DNA of 64,000 bases from Arsenophonus sp052171275. GTDB taxonomy: Bacteria > Pseudomonadota > Gammaproteobacteria > Enterobacterales > Enterobacteriaceae. Positions 47,660-61,315 of the stretch are shown in pieces. The notes under the pieces were generated by a model. It saw only the letters and a list, made by a program, of their open reading frames with translations. It was not told the origin of the DNA and made no database searches. The DNA lies in contig CM125795.1 of NCBI GenBank assembly GCA_052171275.1, forward strand, positions 1 through 64,000, given 5' to 3'. The number at the start of each line of letters is the position of its first letter. Positions within the stretch are counted from its first letter, which is position 1. Position numbers and translations under genes: made by a program.

Positions 47660-50600
47660 ATGAAGCGAACAGATATAAAAAGTATCCTGATTTTAGGTTC
47701 TGGACCAATTGTTATTGGACAAGCTTGTGAATTTGATTACTCTGGTGCGCAAGCATGTAAAGCTTTACGTGAAGAAGGCTATAGAATTATTTTAATCAAT
47801 TCTAATCCAGCAACAATTATGACAGATCCTGATCTAGCTGATGCTACTTATATTGAACCAATTCAGTGGGAACTCGTAAGTAAAATTATTGAAAAAGAAT
47901 GTCCTGATGCGATTTTACCTACTATGGGTGGACAAACTGCTTTAAACTGTGCTTTAGAATTAGAGAATAATGGAATATTAAAAAAATTCTCTGTTAGTAT
48001 GATTGGTATAACAGCTGATGCAATTGATAAAGCAGAAGATCGACAACGATTTAATGAAGCAATGAAAAAAATCGGCCTTAAAACTGCTCGTTCAGGAATT
48101 GCTCATTCTTTAAACGAAGCATTAGAAGTAGTTAGAAAAGTAGGTTTTCCATGTATTATTCGTCCTTCATTTACCATGGGTGGTTCTGGCGGAGGAATTG
48201 CATACAATTATGAAGAGTTTAAGGATATTTGTCTAACAGGTTTAGAACTTTCACCAAGTAATGAATTATTAATTAATGAGTCGTTAATTGGTTGGAAAGA
48301 GTATGAAATGGAAGTAGTTCGTGATAAAAACGATAATTGTATCATTATTTGTTCTATTGAAAATATTGATGCAATGGGGATTCATACTGGAGATTCTATC
48401 ACAGTTGTACCAGCTCAAACATTAACCGATAAAGAATATCAAATTATGCGCAATGCGTCAATGGCAGTATTGAGAGAAATTGGTATAGAGACTGGTGGTT
48501 CAAATGTTCAATTCGCTGTAAATCCTAAAACTGGTTGTTTAATTGTTATTGAAATAAATCCAAGAGTATCACGTTCTTCAGCTTTAGCATCTAAAGCAAC
48601 TGGTTTTCCTATTGCTAAAATTTCAACTAAACTTGCAATAGGTTATACACTTGATGAATTAATGAACGATATTACCGGAGGATTAACGCCTGCTTCTTTT
48701 GAGCCTTCCATTGATTATGTGGTAACAAAAATCCCTCGTTTTAATTTTGAAAAGTTTCCAGATAGTAATGATCGTCTAACGGTTCAGATGAAATCTGTTG
48801 GTGAGGTAATGGCTATTGGGAGAACTTTTCAAGAATCTATACAAAAAGCATTACGTGGATTAGAAGTAACTACAACCGGTTTTGATCCTAAAGTAGATTT
48901 AGATAAATCTGATTCATTGATGAAAATTTTTTATGAATTAAAAGAAGCTGGTGCAGAACGTATCTGGTATATAGCTGATGCTTTTCGTGCAGGTATATCT
49001 ATAGATAAAGTGTTTAATTTAACTAATATTGATCCTTGGTTTTTAGCACAAATTGAAGAGATTATTCGTTTAGAAGAAAAAGTTATTAGGTCTGGTATTG
49101 ATGGTTTATCAAAAAAATTCCTACGGTTATTGAAACGAAAGGGATTTGCTGATACCCGTTTGTCTAAATTAGTTGGTGTTTCTGAAGATAAAATCCGTAA
49201 GTTGCGTTATAAATATAAATTGCATCCTGTTTTTAAGCGAGTTGATACTTGTGCAGCAGAATTTGATACGAATACTGATTATTTATATTCCACATATGAA
49301 GATGAATGTGAAGCAAATCCTAATAATAGTAAATCTAAAATTATGATATTAGGTGGTGGACCAAATCGAATTGGTCAAGGAATTGAATTTGATTATTGCT
49401 GTGTTCATGCTGCATTAGCATTGCGTGAAGATGGTTATCAAACAATAATGGTAAATTGTAATCCTGAAACTGTTTCTACCGATTATGATATCTCTGATCG
49501 TCTTTATTTTGAATCAATAACATTAGAGGATATATTAGAGATAGTTAGAATTGAAAAACCTAATGGTGTAATTGTGCAATATGGTGGTCAGACACCATTA
49601 AAATTATCTATTGATTTAGAAAAATTTGGTGTTCCTATTATTGGAACTAGTCCAGATGCTATAGATTGCGCTGAAGATCGTGAACGTTTTCAAAAAGTAA
49701 TATCTTATTTAGGATTTAAACAACCAAAAAACACCACTGTTATTACTATTGAACAAGCAATAGAAAAAGCTAAAAATATTGGATATCCATTAGTTATACG
49801 CCCATCTTATGTTTTAGGTGGTCGTTCGATGAAGATTATTTATGATGAAATTGATTTGCTTCGATATTTTAAAACAACAGTTAGCTTTTCAAATGAAACA
49901 CCAGTTTTGCTTGATCATTTTTTAGATAATGCAATTGAGGTTGATATAGATGCTATCTCTGATGGAGAAACTGTTTTAATTGGTGGTATTATGGAGCATA
50001 TTGATCAAGCAGGTGTCCATTCTGGTGATTCTGCTTGCTCTTTACCACCTTATACTTTAAATTCGAGTATACAAAATATTATGAGAGATCATGTAAAAAA
50101 AATTGCCTTTGAATTAAAAATAAAAGGACTGATAAACGTTCAATTTGCAATTAAAGATAATGAAGTTTATTTAATTGAAGTTAATCCGCGTGCTACAAGA
50201 ACAGTTCCTTTTGTATCCAAAGCAACAGGAATACAATTAGCAAAAATTGCTGCCCGTGTCATGGTTGGACAATGTTTAATTAAACAAGGCTTGACAAAAG
50301 AAATAATTCCTCCTTACTTTTCCGTAAAAGGAGTAGTATTACCGTTTAGTAAATTTCCTGATGTTGATCCTATTTTAGGTCCAGAAATGCATTCTACTGG
50401 TGAAGTTATGGGTATTGGTCGTACTTTTGCTGAAGCATTTGCTAAAGCAATGTTTGGATGTTCATCTACTATTAAAAAAATTGGACGTGTCTTTCTCTCG
50501 GTAAGAGAAAGTGATAATATAAATATTATTGATTTAGCAGAAAAATTGATTGCTCATGGTTTTGAGTTAGATGCGACATATAACACTGCAATTGTATTAG

Positions 50601-50881
50601 GTAAATCGGGAATTAATTCGCGCTTAGTTAATGAAGTGAATGATGGTTATTTAAATATTAATGATAGAATAAAAAACGGCGAATATAGTTATATTATTAA
50701 TACTAACACAGATCGCTGTTCAATAGAAAATTTTAAATTTGTTCGTCGTAGTGCATTACAATATAAAATAAATTATGATACTACTCTTAAAAGATGTTTT
50801 GCAACATCTATTTCATTTAATATCGATCCCATGGAATGGATTATTTCTATTCAGGAAATTCATAAAATGATTATATATTAA
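47660..50881 (+). CDS. carB: Carbamoyl-phosphate synthase large subunit
   Basis: Synthesises carbamoyl phosphate from bicarbonate, two ATP and ammonia for arginine and pyrimidine biosynthesis. 1073 residues, as in E. coli. Two homologous ATP-grasp halves: ILILGSGPIVIGQACEFDYSG at the start and MILGGGPNRIGQGIEFDYCC near residue 560; each has GGQTAL/GGQTPL and the E-x-N-P-R-x-S/T-R motif (EINPRVSRSSALASKATG, EVNPRATRTVPFVSKATG). C-terminal MGS-like allosteric domain (from about 940) is the most diverged part, so UMP/ornithine control may be weakened. No frameshift over 3.2 kb. Ends TAA; convergent with the DedA gene. Confidence 0.98.
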   Translation: MKRTDIKSILILGSGPIVIGQACEFDYSGAQACKALREEGYRIILINSNPATIMTDPDLADATYIEPIQWELVSKIIEKECPDAILPTMGGQTALNCALELENNGILKKFSVSMIGITADAIDKAEDRQRFNEAMKKIGLKTARSGIAHSLNEALEVVRKVGFPCIIRPSFTMGGSGGGIAYNYEEFKDICLTGLELSPSNELLINESLIGWKEYEMEVVRDKNDNCIIICSIENIDAMGIHTGDSITVVPAQTLTDKEYQIMRNASMAVLREIGIETGGSNVQFAVNPKTGCLIVIEINPRVSRSSALASKATGFPIAKISTKLAIGYTLDELMNDITGGLTPASFEPSIDYVVTKIPRFNFEKFPDSNDRLTVQMKSVGEVMAIGRTFQESIQKALRGLEVTTTGFDPKVDLDKSDSLMKIFYELKEAGAERIWYIADAFRAGISIDKVFNLTNIDPWFLAQIEEIIRLEEKVIRSGIDGLSKKFLRLLKRKGFADTRLSKLVGVSEDKIRKLRYKYKLHPVFKRVDTCAAEFDTNTDYLYSTYEDECEANPNNSKSKIMILGGGPNRIGQGIEFDYCCVHAALALREDGYQTIMVNCNPETVSTDYDISDRLYFESITLEDILEIVRIEKPNGVIVQYGGQTPLKLSIDLEKFGVPIIGTSPDAIDCAEDRERFQKVISYLGFKQPKNTTVITIEQAIEKAKNIGYPLVIRPSYVLGGRSMKIIYDEIDLLRYFKTTVSFSNETPVLLDHFLDNAIEVDIDAISDGETVLIGGIMEHIDQAGVHSGDSACSLPPYTLNSSIQNIMRDHVKKIAFELKIKGLINVQFAIKDNEVYLIEVNPRATRTVPFVSKATGIQLAKIAARVMVGQCLIKQGLTKEIIPPYFSVKGVVLPFSKFPDVDPILGPEMHSTGEVMGIGRTFAEAFAKAMFGCSSTIKKIGRVFLSVRESDNINIIDLAEKLIAHGFELDATYNTAIVLGKSGINSRLVNEVNDGYLNINDRIKNGEYSYIINTNTDRCSIENFKFVRRSALQYKINYDTTLKRCFATSISFNIDPMEWIISIQEIHKMIIY

Positions 50882-50924
50882 ACTATTATAAGTTATTTAA
50901 ATAGCATATTTAGTTACATATTTA

Positions 50925-51605
50925 TTATTCTGATCTATTAAAGTTAGAATGTTTATTTTTTTTATGTTTCCAATATATTATAACTGAACTGATAAATCCG
51001 ATAATAAATAACAATATAGGTAAGAGTATCAAGATATTCATAACAATATTTTCATGATATTCAATAAAAGGAATTTTATTAATTGCATAACTTAAAGGTA
51101 TAATGATACCAATCCATAATATACCGCTAAGCCAGTTGAACAATTGAAATCTTCGATGACTTAACGTAGATAATCCAGCTAAAATTGGTAATAAAGTTCG
51201 AATAAAAGCTAAAAATCTACCAATTAAAAGTGCATATAAACCTTGTTGATTAAATAATTTATTTGCACGATCGTGATATTCTTTTGGGATCTCTTTTAAC
51301 CATTTTTTCATTAAATTTGTATCACTAAGCCATCTTCCTTGTAAAAAACCTAACCAGCATCCTAAACTAGCAGCAATAGTTAAAATAATAATTGTTGGAA
51401 TAAAAGAAAAAACGTCTTTTGCAATTAAAGCACCTGAAAGAATAAGTAGTGTATCCCCTGGCAAAAATGCTGCTGGAAGAACAGCGTTTTCTAATACAAT
51501 AATGATAAAAAATAAAGCATAAATAATCCATAAAACATTAGGATCAATTAGTTTAGTAAAATCATTATGCCAAATTGCCATTGCGATTTCATTTAGAACT
51601 TGCAT
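50925..51605 (-). CDS. DedA-family inner-membrane protein (YghB/YqjA type)
   Basis: DedA proteins are membrane transporters needed for envelope integrity, proton-motive-force homeostasis and division; some flip lipid carriers. Start taken at 51605 because MQVLNEIAMAIWHNDF aligns gap-free with E. coli YghB MAVIQDIIAALWQHDF and AAGG lies 7 bases ahead; an ATG 21 bases upstream also opens the frame. 226 residues (YghB 219). Family motifs: FLPGDTLLILSGALIA, LGCWLGFLQGRWL, and GRFLAFIRTLLPILAGLS with the conserved arginines; about five hydrophobic segments; basic C-terminal tail. YghB and YqjA cannot be told apart safely, so no symbol given. Ends TAA. Confidence 0.9.
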   Translation of the reverse strand: MQVLNEIAMAIWHNDFTKLIDPNVLWIIYALFFIIIVLENAVLPAAFLPGDTLLILSGALIAKDVFSFIPTIIILTIAASLGCWLGFLQGRWLSDTNLMKKWLKEIPKEYHDRANKLFNQQGLYALLIGRFLAFIRTLLPILAGLSTLSHRRFQLFNWLSGILWIGIIIPLSYAINKIPFIEYHENIVMNILILLPILLFIIGFISSVIIYWKHKKNKHSNFNRSE

Positions 51606-52005
51606 AAAGCAACCTTGTAATAACAATAAAATAAAGAGTTTATATAGTTTAATTAGTTTATATTAAAAAAATTAAGTATGTTATATTTATTATATATTAA
51701 GTTTTTAATATTAAATTAATCAAACAATTATTTATTAATATCATAAAATATGAAAAAATAAAATATTAATTATTATTGGTTATCAAAAAAAGTTATAATA
51801 AAATTTATTAATAGAAAATTTAAAAAATATAAAAAATAAGAATAATTATTATTTAAATAATTTAATATATAATCGATTTATAAATTTTTTATAACAGAAA
51901 TTAGATAAATAAAATTTATCATGAAATATATCAATCGATATGATATCTTATTAATTAAAAAATTAAATTAAATAATAAAATACTGATAAGATTACTGATC
52001 TATAA

Positions 52006-52059
52006 ATCAATATCTTCAATTTTATTGATAATAAATTTAATAAAGTTGAAGATATTGAT
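52006..52059 (+). ncRNA. 22-bp hairpin with two G-U pairs (structured RNA or terminator)
   Basis: Arm 52006-52027 pairs with 52038-52059 over 22 positions, 20 Watson-Crick and two T-G (G-U if the plus strand is transcribed; A-C mismatches on the other), loop of 10 bases. It begins ATCAATATCTTCAA. G-U tolerance hints at plus-strand RNA. No gene lies upstream on that strand for over 1 kb, so it may be the terminator of a vanished gene or a small RNA. Confidence 0.35.
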
Positions 52060-55000
52060 ATAAATTTTAGTATATTTTTAAATTATTTTATTTTATCATT
52101 TTAAATCTAATTAGCATTAAATATTTATTTAAAAATAAAACTTAAATAAGTTAATAAATTAAAAGAAAATTAATTAATTAATAAAGATTTTTTAATTAAA
52201 ACTAAAACAACCACGTAATTTAAATTTAATAGATTTATTTTATAGAGATAATTATATAAAAATACTTTATTATTAATATAATACTGTTAAAGATAATATT
52301 AGAAAGAATTTAATAGGAAGAATATCAAAAAAACTTAAAGTTATGATTTAAATTATAAAAATTTAAAATTTATATAATTAATATTATATCATTTATTAAT
52401 ACAAATCTTAATTATAATAATTAATCTTATTTTTTTTTACATGCTGTTATTAATAAGTATATATTAAAGTTTATTTATTTATTTTTATAGATAAAGTTAA
52501 ATAATTAATCTAAAATTAATTGGTTTTCAATATTAAAGACAATGATTAAAATTATATACTAAAAAGTAAAATATTAATTAAGAATAATTGATATCATTAT
52601 CTAAATTAGATAAATAATTTAGATAATTATCCATTTGATTTTATTAGCAGTAAATTAAGATAGTTATCTATTTATATTTTAAATTTATATTTATTATGAA
52701 TTAATTAAAATAATATATTTATATTAATAATATTAAGTTATAGTAAGTATTATTCTAAGTAAATAAATATAATATTTATTAATATTCAGATATAAATTTA
52801 TCATATAACTATAAAGTTATATTTTAATTTATTAAAACAAAATGATATAATTATATTTATTATTAATTTATATCTTAATTAAATTTATAAAAATAATTTA
52901 TAATTTTTAATTATATCACTTTTAACAATTATTTTTTTAGAATAGTAAAAATAATATTTTAACTAATATTAATTATTATAATATTAAAAAATAAAAAATA
53001 TTTTTATCTACTAAAATATATATAAAATTATTACATTAAATTTTAATAAAATTATTAATTATTTTTAATTTATAATTATTTTTATAATAATTAATTTTAA
53101 AAATAAATATAATATAGTATATGGAATTGATTTTTATCATTTAAATTAATTTATATACGATATTTTTAATAAAAATAAATGATATTCTAATTATAATATC
53201 ATTAATAATTAAAAAATATATTTATTTATAAAGTAAATATAAAAAATAGTTTTTATTTAACGTATCGTTATTAAAAATTCTAACTTATTTCAGTTAACAA
53301 AATTAAATTTACAATTAAAAAAATGTTTTTATAGACGATTTTATGAAATTATCATACAATAAAAGTTATATAAATAATTATTTTAAAATAAAATATTTCA
53401 TATATAAACTCAATGTTATATAATTAATATATATATAAATAAACGTAGTAATTGTATATTTTGATACAAAATTTACAAAAACATAAATTATTTTAACAAA
53501 GCTAAATACTCATAATTATATTTGCATGTATATATTTTGAAAAGTACTAATACTTTGATATATTACTTATTTAATATATATTTCAATATATTATTAAAAT
53601 AATAAGTAGATTACTTCTAATTTAATGAAATATAATGGAAATGGATTTTAATTTACACATATCATTAAATTTTATTTAAAATATTTAAATTAAAATAAAA
53701 CTATTATCACTAAATAAGTTATTTGTTCTTTTTCTTAAAAACAAAATTTTTTTTAAAACAAGACTTATATATTTATAATTATTATATTTTAAGATTTAAA
53801 ATTAGCTATATAATGATTTATTATCTATATTAAATAAAAATAAAAAAGTAAAATAAATCACTAAAGAATAATAAAGTAAAGTGATAAAATTATCAATTAT
53901 AAAATGTTTTATTAATTGTGATATTACATAATCAATCATAAATTTTATAAATTTAATAATTTGACTAATTTAATAATATTTATTTTATATTATATAACAG
54001 AAATTTAAATATCTATGAGAATAGATTTGAATTTAAAAAATAAAAACTTAATAATTTTTATAAAATATATTAATATATTATCAATTATGAAAATTATTCA
54101 ATTATTAATATTAAGAAATTAATTTTACATAAATACAACTTTTTTATTTATATTAAAATCGAAGATAAATATAAAATATCTAATGAAAACAATAATAATT
54201 GAATAATCTAATAGATTGATTATGATATAAAATATAGTTTTATTAATTTTAATATATCATGAACTAAATAAATAAAAAATAATAAAGTTATTAATCTTAT
54301 CTATAATTTTTTTTTAAAAAAAAGATATTTTAGATTAATCTATCGTTTTAAATAGATTATCATTGTTAAATTTTTTGTTCAATTGCTATCTATATGTTTA
54401 ACAAGGAATAATTTAAATTATATAACATAATGTTAATAATAAATTAATATATTTAGATATTTATTAGATCATATACTAGATATATAGGATATTCCAGTAA
54501 GAATAAATCAACTAATGATAAATTATAATTATTAAACTATAAATTAGTTTGATATTTAAATATTTTTAAAATAAATTTATAATTGTTTTTTTCTTATTTA
54601 GATAAATATAATATCAATGTTATAATAATTTAATCATAGTAGAATTACATATTACATAAGAAAATATACAATATATTGATATTGTTATTAATATATATAA
54701 AAAGTTATTTATCGGTATTAGTTTTATTAATTATCATTAAATATTTTATAAAAGATATGAAAAAATCTAATTTCATTAAATGTAGTTAGATTTTTATGTA
54801 ATCATCTTTATACAAAAGTATAGCGGATATAGAATATCGTTAATTTATATATTAAATGTTTTTAAATAGTTATTAAAACATATAGCATTTTAAAATTTAT
54901 AAATTAAAATTATCTTTTAATTAATAAAAAATTTTTGATTATTTTATTAATCTAATTAAAATTAATATTTCAATCTTATATTGGAACAAATTAGTTATTA

Positions 55001-55187
55001 CTTTTAATAAATTAAAATATTTAAATCACTAAATGATGATATTTTGTTTAGAAATCGTTTTTCATTTCGATATTAGCCATTAACTTATATTTTATATTTA
55101 ATGCAATTAAATTATCTTATATCAATAATTAAAATATCCATTTTTATAATTTTATACTGATTAAAATTATCTTAAAATATGATATTT

Positions 55188-55215
55188 CTTATATCATTAT
55201 ATTTAATGATATAAG
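55188..55215. repeat. 12-bp hairpin in desert
   Basis: CTTATATCATTA (55188-55199), loop TATT, TAATGATATAAG (55204-55215). Perfect stem. No gene nearby; role unknown. Confidence 0.35.
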
Positions 55216-58200
55216 TTTAAATATGATCAATAAACTATTTATCATATTATATAACTAGTATATTACAATTAAATTATAGTAATATTTTTTTAAAGCATAT
55301 AATGTTTTAAATATTCAAATTATTTTTCTATTTCATATAACACAGTAATAGATTATCTAAAACTTATAGTAGTTTTGCTTAATATAAATAAAACTATATT
55401 TGCTATCAGAATGTTTTCAAACTTATTGATCTTGATTTGCATCTTCGAAATTAAAAATATTCTTAATAGGTTCTATTTTAATTTTGAAATTACTTATTTT
55501 TATAATATTTATTTCTAATAAATAACACTCTCTCTTTAAAAGAGTTTTATTATTATTTATAATATCATAAAATTATTAATTTGAATAAGGTTTAAATATT
55601 TTTACTAAGATTTATTATTACGAAATAAAATTTTTTATACAAAAAATCATTTGTAAAATAGTTTTTTTTACTTAATTTCGAGAAATAATATCAAAAATAA
55701 TCCATTTAGAAATGGAGAAATTAAAGTTTTAATTATGATCATAATTATAGGAATTTATTAATATTTTAATTATTAAAACTTAATTATCAATAAATGTGTA
55801 TATCCATGATGAAATAAAGATTTGATTTTATTTTATCATATTTTAATATTTAAAACTATTTAATTCTTTAAAAGAAGAAAAAAAATTTTATTTTATTTAT
55901 AGATTTTATAATTTTAAATAAATTTGATTTTTTTTGATTAATTTTATGTTTATACCTACTAGCAACTTAGATATCAATTTTTTATTAAGTTAATCCATTT
56001 TTTATCTCTAATTAATAATAATTTTCTTTTTATCGTAATTATATTCTCAATTATCAAGTCTGACATTAAGTTAAGTAAAAATATCTAAAAAATAACAATA
56101 ATGATAATAATAATAAATTTAAATCATGTAAAAATCGCTCTAGTTATACAATAAATTCTTACATTTAAATGGTTGAGTTTATTCATCAAATAATAATAAT
56201 GTTAGATTTCAAGTAATAATTAATAAATAACTATATTTAGTGTCTGTTCTCTACTAAAATTATTCTATTTTATCTCTCTTAATTACAGTAAGTGGTATAT
56301 ATTATGAGAATAAGATATACATTTTTTAATTAGTTATATAATTATTATAATTTCTATAATATAATTATAAAATCTCTACCACTAACTCTTGTAGTTTTTT
56401 CTAATTTATTAAAATTAATACTAGATTTAGCATAAGTTTATATAAATTTTATTAAGATTAGTAATATAATGGTAGGTTATTTAATTTTATAAAATAGATT
56501 TTTAACCTGTTTTAAATTTATTATGGATTTATATTAAGTTTTGATTATTTGAAAAGATAACTGATTTTAATTTCTGGATTATGATATATTTTATCTAGAT
56601 TTTAGTATCTATCAATACTAGTAATATTACTGAGTAATATTGATTTGAATTCTATATAACACCTATATAACAGTAATTTTATAGAACAAGGTAAAAAAAG
56701 AAATATTTTAAGATATATATTTTTTTGGAAAAATAACTTTTTTAATTTTGTGTATAAAATAAATGAATTATATCAATTTATCGTATCTTTAATTAATTTG
56801 AATTTTTTTTAATAGGAAATATATTGGTCTTATTTTATTTTAATTAAAATATTCATACATTTTTAATTTATATTTTAATTAAAATTAATCTATAAATTAA
56901 AAAAAATTAATAAAAGATTTATTTTCTATTTTTAACATATTTTTTTAAAAAATAAATTATTGCTTCATTTAAAATATATACAAATAACTTAATTTAAGTA
57001 ATTATATAAAGTTTATTAAATAACATTTTATATATGATCTTATTTATATTATTACTATATTAGTTTTATATAGGATGTAAACTTTTAATCATTCTATTAT
57101 AATATAAATTTATTATACGTTGAATTATATTTTACAATATATATTAAACTTAATTAAGTAATTATTTTTTTAAAATAATGTTTATATCACAAATATCTTT
57201 ATATCAATAAGAATTTGGAGAATAAATCATATAAAATAATAGAAAAAATATTACTATTGATAAAACTTTGCTTATATTTAAATTCTCTTTTTATTAAGAG
57301 TTAAACGATGATAATATCAAGTAAAATTAGATATCAAATCTAAAATATTAATAATATCAATAAAAATCATATTTTATATAACTTTATAATAAAATATCAG
57401 TTTTTTATTAAACTATTCATAATTAATATTATGTCATATGACATATTTTTTATTTAAATCAATATTTTATAAAAATTATATTTTTTAATTTTAATAAAAT
57501 GGTTTATTTTCTTTATCTTTATCTAATAAATATTTTTAAAAAAAATAATATAATCTTTCTGTAGTATTTTATCGCTATAAATTAGTAGAAGAAAAATAAA
57601 TTATTTATTAATATTATTATCTATAAATTTTATTTTAAAGATTATAAGTAAAAAGCATATAATGGAATAAAAATAAAATTTATTCAGATAAATATTAAAT
57701 ATAAAAAGTATTTAATAAACAATTTATTTATTTTTAATAGATTAATAATTAATATTAAAATTAATTTTATTTATATTTTGTTATTAATATCTATGATATT
57801 AATATTTAATAGCACTTTAATCAATTATTTATATTATAGAACAAGATTGTCGACTAATTTTGGTAAAATTGAAGAAAATTACTATATAGTAAACTATAAT
57901 AGAATAATATAAGTAATTAGAGTTTACTTAAAGAGTAATATTTTCTTTTCTTAATATTTTATGTATCTTAGTAAAGACAATAAATATTAATGATATTAGT
58001 ATTTATTATTATAATATAGCTATAAAAATAAACTATTTATAATTGTAGAAATTGAAAAAATATTTTTTAAACTAAATCAAAAAAATTAATTTATTTTTTT
58101 CGAAAATGAAAGTTTTAATTTTAATTAACTAAACTAGTAATTTATTTTTTTAAGACAAAAGATAAATTAATATAAGAATCTTATATTCTATATATTAAAT

Positions 58201-61200
58201 ATTAGTTTATTTATAATAAATAAGTGATAAGTAATAATTTATCAAAATTTTGAAATTATATTTCAAAATTTTTTTCAAAAAACATAAATTTTAATATTTT
58301 AATTGAAAATAAATATGATAAAATTTTATAATAATAATCGTTGCTAAAGAATGGTTAATACCAAAAGGTATTTTATGTAAAAGATATTGTTAAGTTTAAT
58401 ATAATTATATTAATAGATAAAGCAATATGATATCATCGTATTATGATATTTAGATGTTATATCAATATTAGTAAATTAATTACTTAAAAAATAAATATTA
58501 AAATTATCTAAGAAAACTTTTTTAGTAGATTGTTTTAATAACATAATTTTAATCATAAATATTAATTTTTCTATATTAGAAGCCTTTTCAGTTAAAGTTA
58601 TACATAGTTATATTGATGGATATTCAAAAATTGAATATTTTTATAATAAGATATTTTATTTTTTTAAAACTTTAAATTGTATATTGATAATAAAATTATT
58701 TATTAAAATTTTAATGATAAATAAATTAATTTATTAATTAATAATAACCGCATAGTCTCTAATCCACTATTAATATTTTTATTAAAAATGAAAATTTATG
58801 ATATGAAAATATTAATTTAGATTCAGTTTATAATTTTAATTATAGAAACAGATTATTATCTGAAAATCTAATATTTTCTAAAAAAATATAGAATTTATTT
58901 TGTAACAAATATTTTATTTTAAAAATAAAACTATTTTATTTTTTGATCATATATAGTTGATATTATTCATGAATTATTTTAAGGAAAATTAAATTAATAA
59001 GATCTTTAAAATGAATTGAATTTTAGAAATTTAACAAAAATTAGAATATTAAAATAATTTAAGATAGTTTGATTAAAAAAGAATAAAAATTAATTTATAA
59101 TAAATAGTTATTTATAAAACTATAATTTTTTATTACTTATATAAATTAAGTATTTTATCTTATCATTTATATGGTTTAATTAACTTGATATAACTTAATC
59201 ATTATAGATTAGTAAATTAAGACATCTATAAAATTTTTATTATAAAAAGTATTTTTATCTGAATAATATTCTTTTTAATATAAAGCGTATTATATTTTTT
59301 TTAAAATAAACAATTATTAAAAATAATTCTTTAATTCATTATATTTTAGTATTTTTTTTATTTTTTATACTCTAAGTATAAAAAAGTTTTTTAAATATAA
59401 TTAATTTAAAATACAATATATAAAATTATAAATATTAAGACATGTATCTAATTTAAATTTATTTATATTCTAAGATATTTTAAAAAAATCACTTTAATAT
59501 TAAATTCTATATCTACTTATGTATATAATACATGAAATTAGGATAAAATTATAATATTTTATAATATTTATATTATAATTTTTATTATAAATTAAGTCGT
59601 TTAGTTATAAATTATTACTTACATTTATAATAATTTGATATAATAATTATTAACCTTAAAACAAATTATAATGCTAATTTAATATAACATAATTTATTTT
59701 ATCAGAACTTACTACTATCATATTCATTCATAAATTAATTAGTTTTATGAAATATTAATTTTCAATATATTAAAAATTAATATTCATTATATATTCAACT
59801 TATTATATAGAGAAATTCTAAATAAAATATAGCTTTAGTTTATTAAAATAGATTTAATTTTAGAACTATTTTTATCTAATTAAAATTAGGTAAATCAAAT
59901 TAATTTAATGAAATTGATATTTACAAAATAACTTATATGAGTAATAAAATGCTATAAATTATTTTAAAAATATTTTTTTAAGTTAATTCATTAAATTATG
60001 ATTAAAAAAATGAATATAAGAATACTTAAATTGAAATAATTTATTATTTAGATGATATAAATTTTTTATGTCTTAAATTTAGTTAATATATTCATTATTG
60101 AATATGAGTATTTATTTTATAATAAATATAGTTTGGAAATATATAAATACTTGTAATATAAATGATTAGTATCGTAAGTATACTATTAAATAGTTTCACT
60201 TATTTTCGATATTCTATAAAAGAATGTAAATTACATTAATCTATTTATTTTCATTTGAAATTATGATATTAATTTTTGTGTATTAACTATTATATATTAT
60301 AGGAATACATAAGATAATAAATGATTTTTTTTAAATTAAAAGGAAAACTCTATTGAATTATTGAATGGAATATAATTTTCATTTACTTATTTCGTTTAAA
60401 TATAATATGTTTGATCATATATAAGATATTTAACTAATATCAGTATATTTTATTATAGAATATAACTTATTGTTGTATATTAATATTTTTTATTAAATAA
60501 AGTTTTTATAAATATTAAATATAGATTAGAATTAATAATTATATAATATTATTTTTTGTAATTATATAAAAATATAATTTTTAATTATTTTATTTAAGTT
60601 ACCAATATTTTATATTATTATGATTTATTTGAATAAATTATATAAATAAAGATATATTTTAAAACATATTGAATTAATAATTTTTATATAAAAATAGTTT
60701 ATAACTGATGTTTATTAATCTAAAATTATCACTAAGTATTTCTTCAAATAATAATATTTGTTAAGTGAAAAAACTTTTAATATAAATTATATATCATAAT
60801 TATATGATAGATACTATTTTTTAAATTCAGTTATTATTTATTTTATCTATTATTATGAGATATATAAATAAAATATTTTTCTTAAAATTGAATATATTAT
60901 TTTATATTTAATATAATGAATATTAATAGTATAAATTATCTTAAATAGATAATAATTAGATATTTGATTAGATAATATATATATTTCTATATTTAACTAA
61001 TGTTAATATAATTGTTTTTTATTAGTTAATAATATCGAAATTTATTCGATGTAAGTGCTAATTACTATGAATTTAATTAAAATCTCTTAATTTATACTTT
61101 TATATATTTTAGTTTTTTGGTTAAAAAGGTTTCTGTTTCTCATAAGAGATTTTAATTTTTAGTTTAAAAAAGATTTTAATTAATTAAATTTAAATTATTA

Positions 61201-61287
61201 TAGTAATATTTATAATATGAATTTTCAAATAATTTATTTATTTTTAATATATAGAAAATATATCTTTAAGTTTAATGATATATATTG

Positions 61288-61315
61288 TTCTTAATTATTT
61301 CTAAATAATTAAGAA
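61288..61315. repeat. 13-bp hairpin in desert
   Basis: TTCTTAATTATTT (61288-61300), CT, AAATAATTAAGAA (61303-61315). Perfect stem. No gene nearby; role unknown. Confidence 0.35.

Noticed and set aside
55437..55500. Minus-strand string ending FNFEDANQDQ and stop, resembling a protein C-terminus
   Set aside because: Too short and no family recognised; may be a fossil but unsupported.
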